A stretch of DNA of 64,000 nucleotides from Solibacillus merdavium (GCF_014836935.1 NZ_JACSPW010000011.1:62001-126000); one strand, 5' to 3'; shown: positions 47,341 to 56,842, counted from the first letter of the stretch. Notes: generated by a model not told the origin, from the letters alone. Numbers and translations are program-made.

Positions 47341-47670
47341 TTTCTTTACGAATTCAGATTTTAGTTTCATTGCACCAAAGCCATCAATTTTACAGTCAAT
47401 ATTATGATCGCCTTCCACAAGACGAATGTTTTTAACACGAGTACCAATTTTTAGCGTTGATGAGCTCCCTTTTACTTTTAAATCTTTAATAACTGTAACG
47501 GTATCCCCATCTGTTAAAAGATTTCCATTAGCATCGCGAGCAACTATTCCTTCTTCTACTTCTTCTGCTGTTTGGGACCACTCATGTGCACATTCTGGAC
47601 ATACGTAATTTTGTCCATCTTCATACGTATACTCCGAGCCACATTCAGGACACTTTGGTAATTGTTCCAT
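47335..47670 (-). CDS. yjdM: YjdM/PhnA family zinc-ribbon protein
   Basis: A 111-aa protein. The N-terminal zinc ribbon [12 protein letters not shown]...CPECAHEW is followed by the PhnA C-terminal domain ([17 protein letters not shown], the [14 protein letters not shown] end). The historical alkylphosphonate name has no biochemical proof. The start was set behind GGAGG; the longer frame adds a methionine-rich extension without support. Confidence 0.88.
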   Translation of the reverse strand: MEQLPKCPECGSEYTYEDGQNYVCPECAHEWSQTAEEVEEGIVARDANGNLLTDGDTVTVIKDLKVKGSSSTLKIGTRVKNIRLVEGDHNIDCKIDGFGAMKLKSEFVKKN

Positions 47671-47889
47671 TTCATATAACCTCCAGTCATTCATCTCCTC
47701 TATACTGGCATAAATATAGCCTTTAAACAAGTTCAGGACGAGATAATATGATTCACAAAATTATGTTATGTCTAAGTTAAAGCTAATTCTCTTAAACACG
47801 AACATTAGTATTTCATATTGTACAAAAATTCTTATATTTGTCGTTAGTTCTTCTCATTTATGCTTTTCAGGAAAAGAATTCAAAGAATT

Positions 47890-47918
47890 TTCACACATTT
47901 ATAAGAAAAGAGTATATT
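47890..47918 (+). promoter_or_regulatory. Promoter of serC
   Basis: TTCACA and TATATT spaced by 17 bp, about 40 bp upstream of the serC start codon. Confidence 0.5.
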
Positions 47919-47958
47919 ATCTATTTATACGAATTAACTAACATAAGGAGTGTTTCCA

Positions 47959-49056
47959 TTGACGATAACAACAAAACGCGCATATAACTTTAATGCAGGT
48001 CCATCTGCATTACCACTTGAAGTTTTACAAAAAGCACAAGCAGAACTAATTGATTTCAAAGGTACTGGCATGTCAGTAATGGAATTAAGTCACCGAAGTG
48101 CAGCATTTGAAGAAGTACATAATGAAGCCATTGCACGTCTACGGAAGTTATATGAAATACCGGAAAACTATGAAGTATTATTTTTACAAGGCGGAGCAAG
48201 CCTACAGTTTTCCATGATTCCAATGAACTTCTTAAAAGAAGGTCAAAAAGCGAGCTATATTCAAACTGGTGCTTGGTCAGAAAAGGCTTTTAAAGAAGCG
48301 GCATTATTCGGTACACCAGTTTTAGCGGCAAGTTCAAAAGAAAATAACTATAAAAATATCCCTGCTCTTTCAGACATCCAAATTGATAAAGATTCTGCAT
48401 ATGTTCACCTAACATCAAACAATACGATTTTCGGTACTCAGTGGAAGACATTCCCTAACACAGGTGATATTCCATTAATTGCAGATATGTCTTCTGATAT
48501 TTTATCTAAAAAAGTAGATGTTTCGAACTTTGCAATGATTTATGCAGGGGCACAAAAAAACCTTGGTCCATCTGGTGTAACAGTAGTAATCATTCGTAAA
48601 GACCTATTAGAAAGTGCAAATTCTAACATTCCTACAATGTTAAAATACACAACGCATTCTAAAAATAATTCTTTATACAATACACCCCCTACTTTCGGAA
48701 TTTACATGTTAGGTGAAGTTTTAAAATGGATGGAAGAACAAGGTGGCTTAGAAGTTATAGAACAACGTAACGAGGAAAAAGCAAAATACATTTATGATGC
48801 AATCGACAACTCAAACGGCTTCTACTTTGGGCATGCAACAAAAGAATCCCGTTCATTGATGAATATTACTTTCCGCGTTGCTGACGAAGAGCTGGAAAAG
48901 AAGTTTTTAGCTGAAGCAAAAGAAGCTGGATTCGTTGGTTTAAATGGTCACCGTTCTGTAGGTGGCTGCCGCGCTTCTGCATACAATGCTGTACCAGTAG
49001 AAACTTGCTTGGCCCTTTCTGAATTCATGGTTAAATTCCAGGAAGACAACCAATAA
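47959..49056 (+). CDS. serC: Phosphoserine aminotransferase
   Basis: A 365-aa PLP enzyme converting 3-phosphohydroxypyruvate to phosphoserine. Conserved start (TKRAYNFNAGPSALP), LQGGASLQFSMIP, the PLP lysine in YAGAQKNLGPSG and the C-terminal LNGHRSVGGCRASAYNA. The start is TTG with AAGGAG 8 bp upstream. SerA, the preceding enzyme of the pathway, lies 6 kb downstream under a T-box; serB is not in the window. Confidence 0.95.
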   Translation: MTITTKRAYNFNAGPSALPLEVLQKAQAELIDFKGTGMSVMELSHRSAAFEEVHNEAIARLRKLYEIPENYEVLFLQGGASLQFSMIPMNFLKEGQKASYIQTGAWSEKAFKEAALFGTPVLAASSKENNYKNIPALSDIQIDKDSAYVHLTSNNTIFGTQWKTFPNTGDIPLIADMSSDILSKKVDVSNFAMIYAGAQKNLGPSGVTVVIIRKDLLESANSNIPTMLKYTTHSKNNSLYNTPPTFGIYMLGEVLKWMEEQGGLEVIEQRNEEKAKYIYDAIDNSNGFYFGHATKESRSLMNITFRVADEELEKKFLAEAKEAGFVGLNGHRSVGGCRASAYNAVPVETCLALSEFMVKFQEDNQ

Positions 49057-49070
49057 AAGTTACTAAAGTG

Positions 49071-49104
49071 AAAATGCTCCCTAATATTATGGGGGCATTT
49101 TTGT
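49071..49104 (+). terminator. Terminator after serC
   Basis: AAAATGCTCCC pairs with GGGGGCATTTTT around a short loop, followed by T residues. Confidence 0.7.
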
Positions 49105-49119
49105 CTATATGGGGGTAGA

Positions 49120-50370
49120 ATGTTGAAAAAATGGCATTATAGTTGGATTATATTAGCTGTAACATTTATATCTATTATTGTAGCTGGTATTATCCGCTCA
49201 TCAGCTGGGGTATTCATTAATCCTTTTGAGCAAGAGTTTGGCTGGAGCCGCCCCTCTATTTCAATGGCTTTTGCTGTATCTTTATTTTTATATGGATTTT
49301 CGGGTCCTTTTATGGCTGCATTCGTTGAGAAATATGGCTTAAAACGCATGATGCTTGGATCAATGACGTTGCTTTCTTTCGCACTAGCCAGTACCTTCAT
49401 CATGCAAAAAGAATGGCAGCTAATACTTATATGGGGCATCATGATGGGGATTGGCTCTAGTTTATTCTTAACAGTATTAAGTACACAAGTTGCCAATCGC
49501 TGGTTCGTTAAACGTAGAGGGCTGGCAGTAGGGATTTTAACCGCCGCAACCGCTACAGGACAATTAATTTTATTGCCGGTACTTGCAGCATTAGTAGATC
49601 GTTATTCTTGGCAAACAGCCATTGCTTTAATTTTTGTATTAAGTCTCTTGATGATCATCATCATCTCTATATTTATGTACAGCTATCCGATTGAAAGACA
49701 GATCGCTCCTTATGGTCATGATGGTCTAGTAGAGCCGGTTCGCTCGACAGGAAATCCTTTTGCTATGGCAATATCTTCACTTATTGAAGGATTGAAGGCG
49801 AAGGAATTTTGGCTCTTGGCAGGTAGTTTTTTTATTTGTGGTTTATCGACAAGTGGTTTAATAGGGACTCACTTCATTTCATATTGCATTAGCTTTGGCA
49901 TCCCTGTCGTTACAGCGGCCGCAATGTTGTCCTTTATGGGTATATTTGATTTAATCGGTACTACATTATCAGGCTGGTTATCCGATCGGTTTGATAATCG
50001 GTGGTTACTATTTTGGTATTATTCATTACGAGGATTTTCGCTACTCGCACTTCCCTATGCACTTTCCACAGGTTCCTATGCATGGCTAATGATTTTTGCC
50101 ATTTTTTATGGGCTAGATTGGATTGCAACCGTCCCACCGACAATTGGCATAACACGCCAACGCTTCGGTATAGAAAAAAGCGCAATGATGTACGGTTGGA
50201 TGGTAGCATTTCACCAAGTTGGGGCTGCAGTAGCTGCCTACTACGGGGGGGTATTCTACAGCGCATTTGGCTCATATAAAATGGCCTTTTTGCTGGCAGG
50301 AGGATTTTGTTTCCTCGCAAGTCTATTTGTCATTCTTTTAAAAAAACAACCGCAATTAAAAGAAGCATGA
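49120..50370 (+). CDS. MFS transporter (monocarboxylate/oxalate-formate type)
   Basis: A 416-aa permease with 12 hydrophobic segments and the MFS A-like loop GPFMAAFVEKYGLKRMML. The start (WIILAVTFISIIVAGIIRSS) with the PFEQEFGWSR loop resembles the oxalate/formate and monocarboxylate group. Substrate unknown. An unusual spacing (GGGGGTAG then ATG) precedes the start. It is a single gene. Confidence 0.85.
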   Translation: MLKKWHYSWIILAVTFISIIVAGIIRSSAGVFINPFEQEFGWSRPSISMAFAVSLFLYGFSGPFMAAFVEKYGLKRMMLGSMTLLSFALASTFIMQKEWQLILIWGIMMGIGSSLFLTVLSTQVANRWFVKRRGLAVGILTAATATGQLILLPVLAALVDRYSWQTAIALIFVLSLLMIIIISIFMYSYPIERQIAPYGHDGLVEPVRSTGNPFAMAISSLIEGLKAKEFWLLAGSFFICGLSTSGLIGTHFISYCISFGIPVVTAAAMLSFMGIFDLIGTTLSGWLSDRFDNRWLLFWYYSLRGFSLLALPYALSTGSYAWLMIFAIFYGLDWIATVPPTIGITRQRFGIEKSAMMYGWMVAFHQVGAAVAAYYGGVFYSAFGSYKMAFLLAGGFCFLASLFVILLKKQPQLKEA

Positions 50371-50395
50371 GCCAAGGTTTGGCTCATGCTTTTTC

Positions 50396-51331
50396 TTATA
50401 TCGTTGGTTTGTAAAATGAACGATTGTCCAATGGGAATAAACGCTCTGTAAATTCTCCTGGTTTTGTTTTATCCAGGGCACGTGTAAGCATATTCATTTT
50501 CGCATCAATATTATCAATGTAATGCAAAATTTCCGCTTCCTGAATCATTGGCTTTTTAGGGCTGCCCCATTCTTCTTTTCCGTGATGGCTCAACACTAAG
50601 TGCTGCAGTAACATCACTTCTTCGCCTTCTATTTTCAGTTCATGTGCAGCTTGACCAATTTCATTGACCATTATGGAGATATGGCCAAGTAAATTCCCTT
50701 CCACCGTATACATTGTACCGACAGGACCACTTAATTCAATTACTTTACCAACATCATGTAAAATAACACCTGCATATAACAAGTCACGATTCAATGTTGG
50801 ATATAAATCACAGATTGCTTCGCTTAATTTCAACATTGAAACGACATGGTCAATTAAACCCGATGCATAATCGTGATGGTTTTTTGTCGCTGCTGGGAAA
50901 ATGATTAATTCTTCTTGAAACTTTTTCACGATATAGCGTGTGAGACGTGAAATATTTGGATTTTGAATTTGGAAGAAATATTGATTTAATTCTTCAAATA
51001 ATTGTTCTTTAGGAATAGCGGATGTTGGCAATAAGTCGCTAATCTGAACACCTTCTTCTTCACGTGTCGGGCGAATTTGCTTTACACGTAACTGGTTCTT
51101 TCCACGATAATCGTGAATCTCTCCACCGACTTTAACAATTACCTGAGCCCGATATAAATTTTCATGTTCTTCATTTGTATCCCAAAGCTTTGCTTCAATA
51201 TCTCCGCTCCGGTCTTGTAAAATGAGTGACATGAAAGGTTTACCAACTGTCGTTACACCTTTTTTCGCTTCTTTAATTAGTAAATATTGATCTACTTGGT
51301 CACCCGGTTGGAGTTTTGTAATTCCATTCAC
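50396..51331 (-). CDS. yhaM: 3'-5' exoribonuclease YhaM
   Basis: A 311-aa HD-domain nuclease. N-terminal OB fold ([21 protein letters not shown]) and a metal-binding HD domain ([39 protein letters not shown]). In B. subtilis it degrades RNA and single-stranded DNA and acts in 3' processing. The start is GTG after AAGGGGAG. Usual neighbours yhzD and hemZ. Confidence 0.92.
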   Translation of the reverse strand: MNGITKLQPGDQVDQYLLIKEAKKGVTTVGKPFMSLILQDRSGDIEAKLWDTNEEHENLYRAQVIVKVGGEIHDYRGKNQLRVKQIRPTREEEGVQISDLLPTSAIPKEQLFEELNQYFFQIQNPNISRLTRYIVKKFQEELIIFPAATKNHHDYASGLIDHVVSMLKLSEAICDLYPTLNRDLLYAGVILHDVGKVIELSGPVGTMYTVEGNLLGHISIMVNEIGQAAHELKIEGEEVMLLQHLVLSHHGKEEWGSPKKPMIQEAEILHYIDNIDAKMNMLTRALDKTKPGEFTERLFPLDNRSFYKPTI

Positions 51332-51527
51332 AAGCAATCTCCCCTTTATAACTCTATTACAATTTATTGTAACATGTATATGCAATACTTATCGATTAAA
51401 AGACTATATTACCGTTCATCTAAATGACATTACTTTCGTCTTTTTTCTACAAAACAAGCATTATTTCGTGAATTATCCGAAAATTTCTAGTATAATTATA
51501 TTATCTTGCTTATAAAGGGTGGTTTAA

Positions 51528-51713
51528 ATGGAGAATTATCGTTTTACTGCATTTGAAAAAACAGGAGAAACTTTATTCGATGAAGTATGGACTTTTGCAA
51601 ACGATGACGCTGCAAAAATCGATGGCCAGAAGCAAATCGAAGAAAAAGGTATTGCTGAAAAAACACATCGATTAGTAAACTCATCTGGCAAATTAATTTT
51701 ATTCCACGTGTAA
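51528..51713 (+). CDS. yhzD: YhzD family small protein
   Basis: A 61-aa soluble protein starting MENYRFTAFEKTGET, with a mixed beta-alpha pattern and a conserved RLVNSSGKLILF end. Divergent neighbour of yhaM, as in B. subtilis yhzD. The function is unknown. The ATG follows AAAGGGTGG, and a terminator follows the stop. Confidence 0.82.
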   Translation: MENYRFTAFEKTGETLFDEVWTFANDDAAKIDGQKQIEEKGIAEKTHRLVNSSGKLILFHV

Positions 51714-51736
51714 ACTAACCGTACATAAATCGGAGG

Positions 51737-51765
51737 TGCCCTATCATGTAGGGCATTTTAATTTT
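51737..51765 (+). terminator. Terminator after yhzD
   Basis: TGCCCTA and TAGGGCA form a 7-bp stem with a 5-base loop, followed by TTTTAATTTT. Confidence 0.6.
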
Positions 51766-51805
51766 ATCTGATTACTCTTTTTTACAAAAGATCTGTATTA
51801 AAACT

Positions 51806-51847
51806 AAAAATCCACCATTTTGCGGTTCAGCAAAATAGTGGATTTTT
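51806..51847. terminator. Terminator after the PaaG-like crotonase
   Basis: AAAAATCCAC-ATTTTGC and GCAAAAT-GTGGATTTTT pair almost perfectly. It serves the minus-strand gene, and possibly the plus-strand transcript from yhzD. Confidence 0.7.
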
Positions 51848-51856
51848 CATTGCAAA

Positions 51857-52639
51857 TTATTTACCTATAAACTGTGGCATACGTTTTTCTACAAATGCTT
51901 TAATGCCTTCTAAATGATCTGTTGTTTGTCGCATCTTCACTTGTCCCTCTGATTCACCCTTCAGAATTTCATCCAATTGTTCAAGATTAGAAGCATGTAA
52001 AATACACTTCGTTTCAATCATTGCTAGAATTGGAGATGCCAGTACTTTCCCAACGAGCTGATCAACTGTTTCTAATGCCGTCCCATCTGGACAACTATAA
52101 TCAATTAGACCTAACGATAATGCCTCATCTCCATTCATTACTTTCCCTTCCCAAATCATTTGCTTAGCTTTTACTGTACCAAGACGTTCCTTCATAAAGA
52201 AGTGGCCGGCACCGTCCGGTATTAAACCAATACCGATAAAGTTCATCGCTAGTTTACTTGATTGTTCTGCAACAATAATGTCACTTCCTAGTGCCAGACT
52301 AAAGCCCAAGCCAGCAGAAGCACCATGGATTTGTGCAATCGTAATCATCGGAAGCGTGTAATATGCTCTGACTAAACGTGCAATATCATCCATTATCGTA
52401 CCAAAGTCAGAAAAATCATTCGAGGCAACCATCCTCTTCACATCGCCTCCAGCTGAAAAGACTTTCCCTTCTCCTTTAATTATCAGAATTTGGACGTCCT
52501 TTTCATTATGTAACGCTTCGAAGCAATCGGCCAATTCCCGCATCATTGTAAAATCCATTGCATTCATCGCATTCGGACGATTTAATGTTAAAGTTGCTTT
52601 TCGTTCTGCTATTTCCAATTTAATCGTTTCAAAGTTCAT
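51857..52639 (-). CDS. Crotonase family protein (PaaG-like isomerase type)
   Basis: A 260-aa crotonase. The GlySer-type oxyanion hole is GKVFSAGGDVKRMV. The two catalytic Glu of hydratases are missing (GLGFSLALGSD and LAMNFIGIGLIPDGAG), but IGLIPDGAG keeps the Asp used by PaaG-type isomerases. The role is probably delta3-delta2 enoyl-CoA isomerase or phenylacetate-type chemistry. By position and residues it resembles B. subtilis YhaR. A FadR-like box sits in front. The start codon could be two codons upstream. Confidence 0.85.
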   Translation of the reverse strand: MNFETIKLEIAERKATLTLNRPNAMNAMDFTMMRELADCFEALHNEKDVQILIIKGEGKVFSAGGDVKRMVASNDFSDFGTIMDDIARLVRAYYTLPMITIAQIHGASAGLGFSLALGSDIIVAEQSSKLAMNFIGIGLIPDGAGHFFMKERLGTVKAKQMIWEGKVMNGDEALSLGLIDYSCPDGTALETVDQLVGKVLASPILAMIETKCILHASNLEQLDEILKGESEGQVKMRQTTDHLEGIKAFVEKRMPQFIGK

Positions 52640-52655
52640 TTCCATACACCCCTTA

Positions 52656-52673
52656 TAAATGAATAATCATTCA
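52656..52673. promoter_or_regulatory. Candidate FadR-type operator
   Basis: TAAATGAATAATCATTCA matches the B. subtilis FadR box TGAATGAMTANTCATTCA (from memory) at 17 of 18 positions. It lies directly upstream of the ribosome-binding site of the PaaG-like crotonase gene. Confidence 0.6.
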
Positions 52674-52789
52674 TTTCGACATAACTAAATGATATCCCTT
52701 TAATTTTTCAAAACCAATATTAATAAAAGTTTGTGTGATTGGCTCAAGCTCTGTCACACTGTATGTTTCAACGCCTGACCTTATTACAT

Positions 52790-54460
52790 TTAGGTCATAC
52801 TCGAATACTTATGGGAAACAGCTAAATATTTCCCTACTTGCAAGCCTGTAAACAAGCAACCCCCTAAAAACGTTCCTTCCAATGAACGATAGCCATGTAT
52901 ACCTCCACCACCAAACCCACTCACTTCACCTGCAGCAAAAAGTCCTGGTATAGGATTTCCGTCCTCATTAAGTACTTGCCCATTTAAATTTGTTTGTAAT
53001 CCTCCTAATGTTTTACGAGTCAAAATATTTAAGCGTACCGCAATTAATGGTACTGCTGCAGGATCCAATATTTTATGAGGTTTTGCAGCACGAATTAGTT
53101 TATCCCCTATATAATTTCTTGCGCCATGTAATGCGGTAATTTGTGCATCCTTTGAAAATAAATTCTCAATTTCACGATCGCGTGCCAAAATCTGTTCTTT
53201 AATATGCAGGAAGTCGAGTAAATCACTCCCTACAAGCTTATTCATTCCTTCTACTAAATCTTTTAAACTATCGGCAATTACAAAATCTTCGCCATTCTCC
53301 TTAAAATCCTGAACTGCTTTTGGAGGCCCTGGTAAAATACGTTTCAATACATCTTTAATACTCTTTTTTGTCAAATCCATATTCTGCTCTGAACCTGATA
53401 AAGCGAATTCTTTTTCAATTATTTTTTCTGTCAAAATAAACCATGAATAATCATATCCAGTGTTTTGTATCGCTTCGAGAGTACTTAATGTATCAAACCC
53501 AGGGAAATTTGGTGCAGTAAAACGGTTTCCTAATGCATCAAACCACATTGATGAAGGTCCAGGTAATATGCGAATACCATGATTATTCCAAATAGGATCC
53601 CAGTTTTTCAGCCCTTCCGTATAATGCCACATACGGTCTCGATTGACGATGCGCCCCCCTGCTTGTTCTGTAATCTCCAACATTTTACCATCTACATAGG
53701 CTGGAACTCCTGCCACCATATTTTGGGGCGGTGTCCCGAGTCTTGAAGGCCAATTTTTCTTCACCAACTCAATATTTGCTCCAATTCCACCACTTGCTAC
53801 TACTACTGCATCTGCGAAATACTCAAATGAATCTACCACTACTCTCGAGCTTTCTTCACCACGTCGAATAATGCTATTTTCCAAAACATTTCCCCGAATA
53901 CCTGTAATGTTCCCATCTTCAGTGATCAGCTCTGTTACTTGATGGCGCGGCAAATAGGTAATATCTCCTTTTTCAGAGGCATTTAACACTTTATTTGCAA
54001 ACGGTTCAACCAGTGCAGGACCTGTCCCCCATACGATGTGAAAGCGCGGAACAGAATTGCCATGCCCCCCTGCTAAAGAGCCGCCTCGCTCTGCCCAACC
54101 AACGACCGGGAAAAAATTAATGCCTTGGGATTTTAGCCAGTTGTATTTCCCTCCTGCAGCAAAATCGATATATGCTTTTGCCCATTCATACGCCCAATGA
54201 TCCTCATCCTCTAAACGGTCAAAGCTTGCAGAACCACGCCAATCCTGCCATGCAAGCTCTTTGTTGTCTTTAATTCCTAACCTTCTTTGCTCAGGGGAAT
54301 CAACTAAGAATAATCCACCAAATGACCAAAATGCTTGCCCCCCAATTGAATTTGCCGGCTCCTGATCGACAAGCAGTACCTTTTTCTTCGCGTCGATTAG
54401 CTGACAAGCTGCCGTTAATCCAGCCAACCCTGCCCCAATAACGATTACATCATAATGCAT
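52790..54460 (-). CDS. FAD-binding dehydrogenase (fumarate reductase/KstD-like)
   Basis: A 556-aa flavoprotein with N-terminal FAD motif GAGLAGLTAACQLI, a GGQAFWSFGGLFL stretch and the C-terminal GLFAAGEVSGFGGGGIHG FAD motif. The family includes fumarate reductase-like and 3-oxosteroid dehydrogenase-like flavoproteins; the substrate cannot be named. No signal peptide. The ATG follows AAAGGGGGAG. A long 5' region holds several palindromes. Confidence 0.83.
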   Translation of the reverse strand: MHYDVIVIGAGLAGLTAACQLIDAKKKVLLVDQEPANSIGGQAFWSFGGLFLVDSPEQRRLGIKDNKELAWQDWRGSASFDRLEDEDHWAYEWAKAYIDFAAGGKYNWLKSQGINFFPVVGWAERGGSLAGGHGNSVPRFHIVWGTGPALVEPFANKVLNASEKGDITYLPRHQVTELITEDGNITGIRGNVLENSIIRRGEESSRVVVDSFEYFADAVVVASGGIGANIELVKKNWPSRLGTPPQNMVAGVPAYVDGKMLEITEQAGGRIVNRDRMWHYTEGLKNWDPIWNNHGIRILPGPSSMWFDALGNRFTAPNFPGFDTLSTLEAIQNTGYDYSWFILTEKIIEKEFALSGSEQNMDLTKKSIKDVLKRILPGPPKAVQDFKENGEDFVIADSLKDLVEGMNKLVGSDLLDFLHIKEQILARDREIENLFSKDAQITALHGARNYIGDKLIRAAKPHKILDPAAVPLIAVRLNILTRKTLGGLQTNLNGQVLNEDGNPIPGLFAAGEVSGFGGGGIHGYRSLEGTFLGGCLFTGLQVGKYLAVSHKYSSMT

Positions 54461-54562
54461 ATTTTACTCCCCCTTTATATGTACATATGTATTACCACTT
54501 CGAGTTATTTTACATTTTACCTTCTATTTATTTTCCAATTTTAAAAAGGCATTTTTTTAAAC

Positions 54563-54580
54563 GTGACAAAATTATGTCAC
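54563..54580. promoter_or_regulatory. Inverted repeat GTGACA-N6-TGTCAC
   Basis: A perfect 6+6 palindrome 103 bp upstream of the FAD dehydrogenase start. Neither an FNR (TGTGA-N6-TCACA) nor a Rex consensus fits its spacing, so the regulator is not identified. Confidence 0.4.
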
Positions 54581-54663
54581 AAAATAAAAAAATAAATTTT
54601 AATGATAATTTTGAAACGCTATAAATTTTCTGTAAATTCAATTAAATCTTATTATATCAACAT

Positions 54664-54677
54664 CGTTAGCGCTTACA
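54664..54677 (-). promoter_or_regulatory. Candidate CcpA cre site
   Basis: On the minus strand TGTAAGCGCTAACG matches the B. subtilis cre consensus TGWAANCGNTNWCA (from memory) at 13 of 14 positions. It lies about 200 bp upstream of the FAD dehydrogenase start and 110 bp upstream of the serA promoter. Confidence 0.45.
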
Positions 54678-54788
54678 TAGGAAATTATAAATCCGAACAT
54701 TCATTTGATAATCAATTGAAATAGTTCGCTTTAAAGGACTTATTTATTAAACAAAAAGAAAATTACTCAAATTATTCTAAAAACTCCG

Positions 54789-54818
54789 TTGACAAAGGTG
54801 AACAATCGGGTTTATGAT
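54789..54818 (+). promoter_or_regulatory. Promoter of serA
   Basis: TTGACA and TATGAT separated by 18 bp, directly upstream of the T-box leader. Confidence 0.65.
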
Positions 54819-54825
54819 GTTATCA

Positions 54826-55114
54826 ACTTAAACACAGCAAAATATAACGATAGAGACATGCTTTTCGAATGTATTACCAAAGAGAGCTGATGGTTGGTGT
54901 AAATCAGTGTATGCTTCGAATTCGCTCCACTCTTGAATAGAATAGCTGAAATTTATCAGTAGGTTATTCCGTCCCATGCACGTTACGCATATGGATAAGG
55001 TTGTACATATATTTTCCGAAATATTATGGCAACGAATAAGGGTGGTACCGCGATTTGTTTAATGAATGCCTTTCGCCCCTTACGTTACACGTAAGGGACG
55101 GAAGGCTTTTTTTT
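54826..55114 (+). promoter_or_regulatory. T-box riboswitch leader of serA
   Basis: A tRNA-sensing leader of about 290 nt. The T-box core AAGGGTGGTACCGCG is at 55038-55052, where the antiterminator pairs with the uncharged tRNA end. The Stem I tip with AGAGAGCTGATGG and the flanking ACCAA/TTGGT helix is at about 54877-54899. The terminator stem (GCCTTTCGCCCCTTACGT and ACGTAAGGGACGGAAGGC) with eight T residues is at about 55067-55114. Genes of this type respond to starvation for the product amino acid, here presumably serine. The specifier codon was not resolved with confidence. Confidence 0.88.
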
Positions 55115-55164
55115 GTTGAATCAATTCAGTAAATTAATAAAGAAATTAGAGGAGAGATTTTATT

Positions 55165-56787
55165 ATGACAACAGAAGTAATCGAACAAGGTACAAAAACA
55201 ATTAATGTATTTATTGCAGATCCGCTAAGTGATGACGGTATTTTCCCATTACGCCAAGAAACAGAACTAGATTTGAATATTATTGTTGATACAGGTTTAG
55301 CACCTGAGGAATTAATGAAAAAAATAGTAGATGTTGACGTATTGCTTGTTCGTTCTCAAACTACTGTTACACGCGAAGTAATTGAAAAAGCGAAAAACTT
55401 AAAGCTTATTGGTCGTGCTGGTGTAGGTGTTGACAACATTGATTTAAATGCAGCAACTGAACATGGAATTATCGTTGTAAATGCCCCAGATGGTAATACA
55501 AACTCTGCTGCTGAACATACAATCGCAATGATGACGTCACTTGCACGTTTTATTCCACAAGCGTTCAACACATTAAAAAATGGAAAATGGGATCGTAAAT
55601 CATACGTAGGTGTAGAGCTTAAAAACAAGACACTTGGTGTTATCGGTATGGGACGTATCGGGGCAGAAGTAGCCTACCGTGCTAAAGGCCAACGCATGAA
55701 CGTTATCGCATATGATCCATTCTTAACGGAAGACCGTGCAAAAGAATTGGGTATAACAAAGGGTACTGTGGATGAAGTATGTGCTGCAGCTGATTTTGTA
55801 ACAGTTCATACGCCGTTATTACCAGAAACACGTAATATCATTAACAAGGAACGTTTTGCAATCATGAAAGACGGTGTTCGCATTATCAACTGTGCACGCG
55901 GCGGCATTATTAACGAAGATGATTTATACGAAGCTATTGTCGAAGGTAAAGTAGCTGGTGCTGCACTGGACGTATTTGTTCAGGAACCGGCAACAGATCA
56001 TAAGCTATTAACATTGCCACAAGTCATTGCTACACCTCACCTAGGTGCATCTACAGTAGAAGCACAAGAGTCAGTTGCAGTTGACGTATCTAACGACATT
56101 ATTAAGTTCTTTAAAACAGGTACAGTTACAAACCCTGTAAATATGCCATCTATTCCAAAAGAAAAGCTTGCAGAAGTTGAGCCATTCTTTGCATTAGCAG
56201 AAAAGCTTGGAAAGTTTTTAATTCAAGTAACAGAAGAAAGTATTCAGCAATTAAATATTTCTTACGCTGGTGAAGTGGCAAACTTTGATGTTCGCCCATT
56301 AACGGCAAATGCTATTAAAGGACTGCTTTCTACAAACCACGGCTCTCACGTGAATGATGTCAATGCACGTTATTTAGCTGAACGTATCGGCATTCAAATA
56401 AATGAACATAAAACAACAACAGCAAAAGGTTTTACAAACTTAATTACAGTTGAAATCGTTACTGAAACTGAAACACATACAGTAGCAGGAACTTTATTAA
56501 ATGGTCTAGGTGCCCGCATTGTAAAAGTTGAAGGATTTGTAGTAGACGTTATTCCAAACGGAAATCTTCTTTATATTAAAAACCAGGACAAACCAGGTTC
56601 AATCGGCCGGGTTGCTACTAAATTAGCTGAAAAGAACATCAACATTGCAACGATGCAAGTAGGACGCGATCAAATTGGCGGGTCTGCTGTAATGATGCTT
56701 GTCGTTGACAATGAAGTGACTACAGAAGATTTAGTATTCGTAGCACAACTTGAAAACATTGATGAAGTAAAAGCTATTTCTCTTTAA
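55165..56787 (+). CDS. serA: Phosphoglycerate dehydrogenase
   Basis: A 540-aa enzyme of the long SerA type, oxidising 3-phosphoglycerate as the first step of serine synthesis. Substrate loop GRAGVG is at 83-88, NAD motif GMGRIG at 161-166, and the ASB and ACT domains occupy the C-terminal third (NLLYIKNQDKPGSIGRVATK). It is controlled by a T-box and is far from serC. ATG follows GAGGAGAG. Confidence 0.95.
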   Translation: MTTEVIEQGTKTINVFIADPLSDDGIFPLRQETELDLNIIVDTGLAPEELMKKIVDVDVLLVRSQTTVTREVIEKAKNLKLIGRAGVGVDNIDLNAATEHGIIVVNAPDGNTNSAAEHTIAMMTSLARFIPQAFNTLKNGKWDRKSYVGVELKNKTLGVIGMGRIGAEVAYRAKGQRMNVIAYDPFLTEDRAKELGITKGTVDEVCAAADFVTVHTPLLPETRNIINKERFAIMKDGVRIINCARGGIINEDDLYEAIVEGKVAGAALDVFVQEPATDHKLLTLPQVIATPHLGASTVEAQESVAVDVSNDIIKFFKTGTVTNPVNMPSIPKEKLAEVEPFFALAEKLGKFLIQVTEESIQQLNISYAGEVANFDVRPLTANAIKGLLSTNHGSHVNDVNARYLAERIGIQINEHKTTTAKGFTNLITVEIVTETETHTVAGTLLNGLGARIVKVEGFVVDVIPNGNLLYIKNQDKPGSIGRVATKLAEKNINIATMQVGRDQIGGSAVMMLVVDNEVTTEDLVFVAQLENIDEVKAISL

Positions 56788-56804
56788 ACTTAACTACGGG
56801 GCTT

Positions 56805-56842
56805 TGTTAAAGTAAACATTACCTTTAACAAAGCCTTTCTTC
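56805..56842 (+). terminator. Terminator after serA
   Basis: GGCTTTGTTAAAG and CTTTAACAAAGCC pair around a short loop, followed by a T-rich stretch. Confidence 0.65.

Larger units (their letters stand above)
54461..54780. other. AT-rich intergenic region with several palindromes
   Basis: No open frame with a ribosome-binding site was found. The region holds an ATATGTACATAT palindrome close to the dehydrogenase start (about 54478), the inverted repeat GTGACA-N6-TGTCAC (54563-54580), a cre-like site (54664-54677) and the short palindrome TTGATAATCAA near 54705. Confidence 0.5.
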
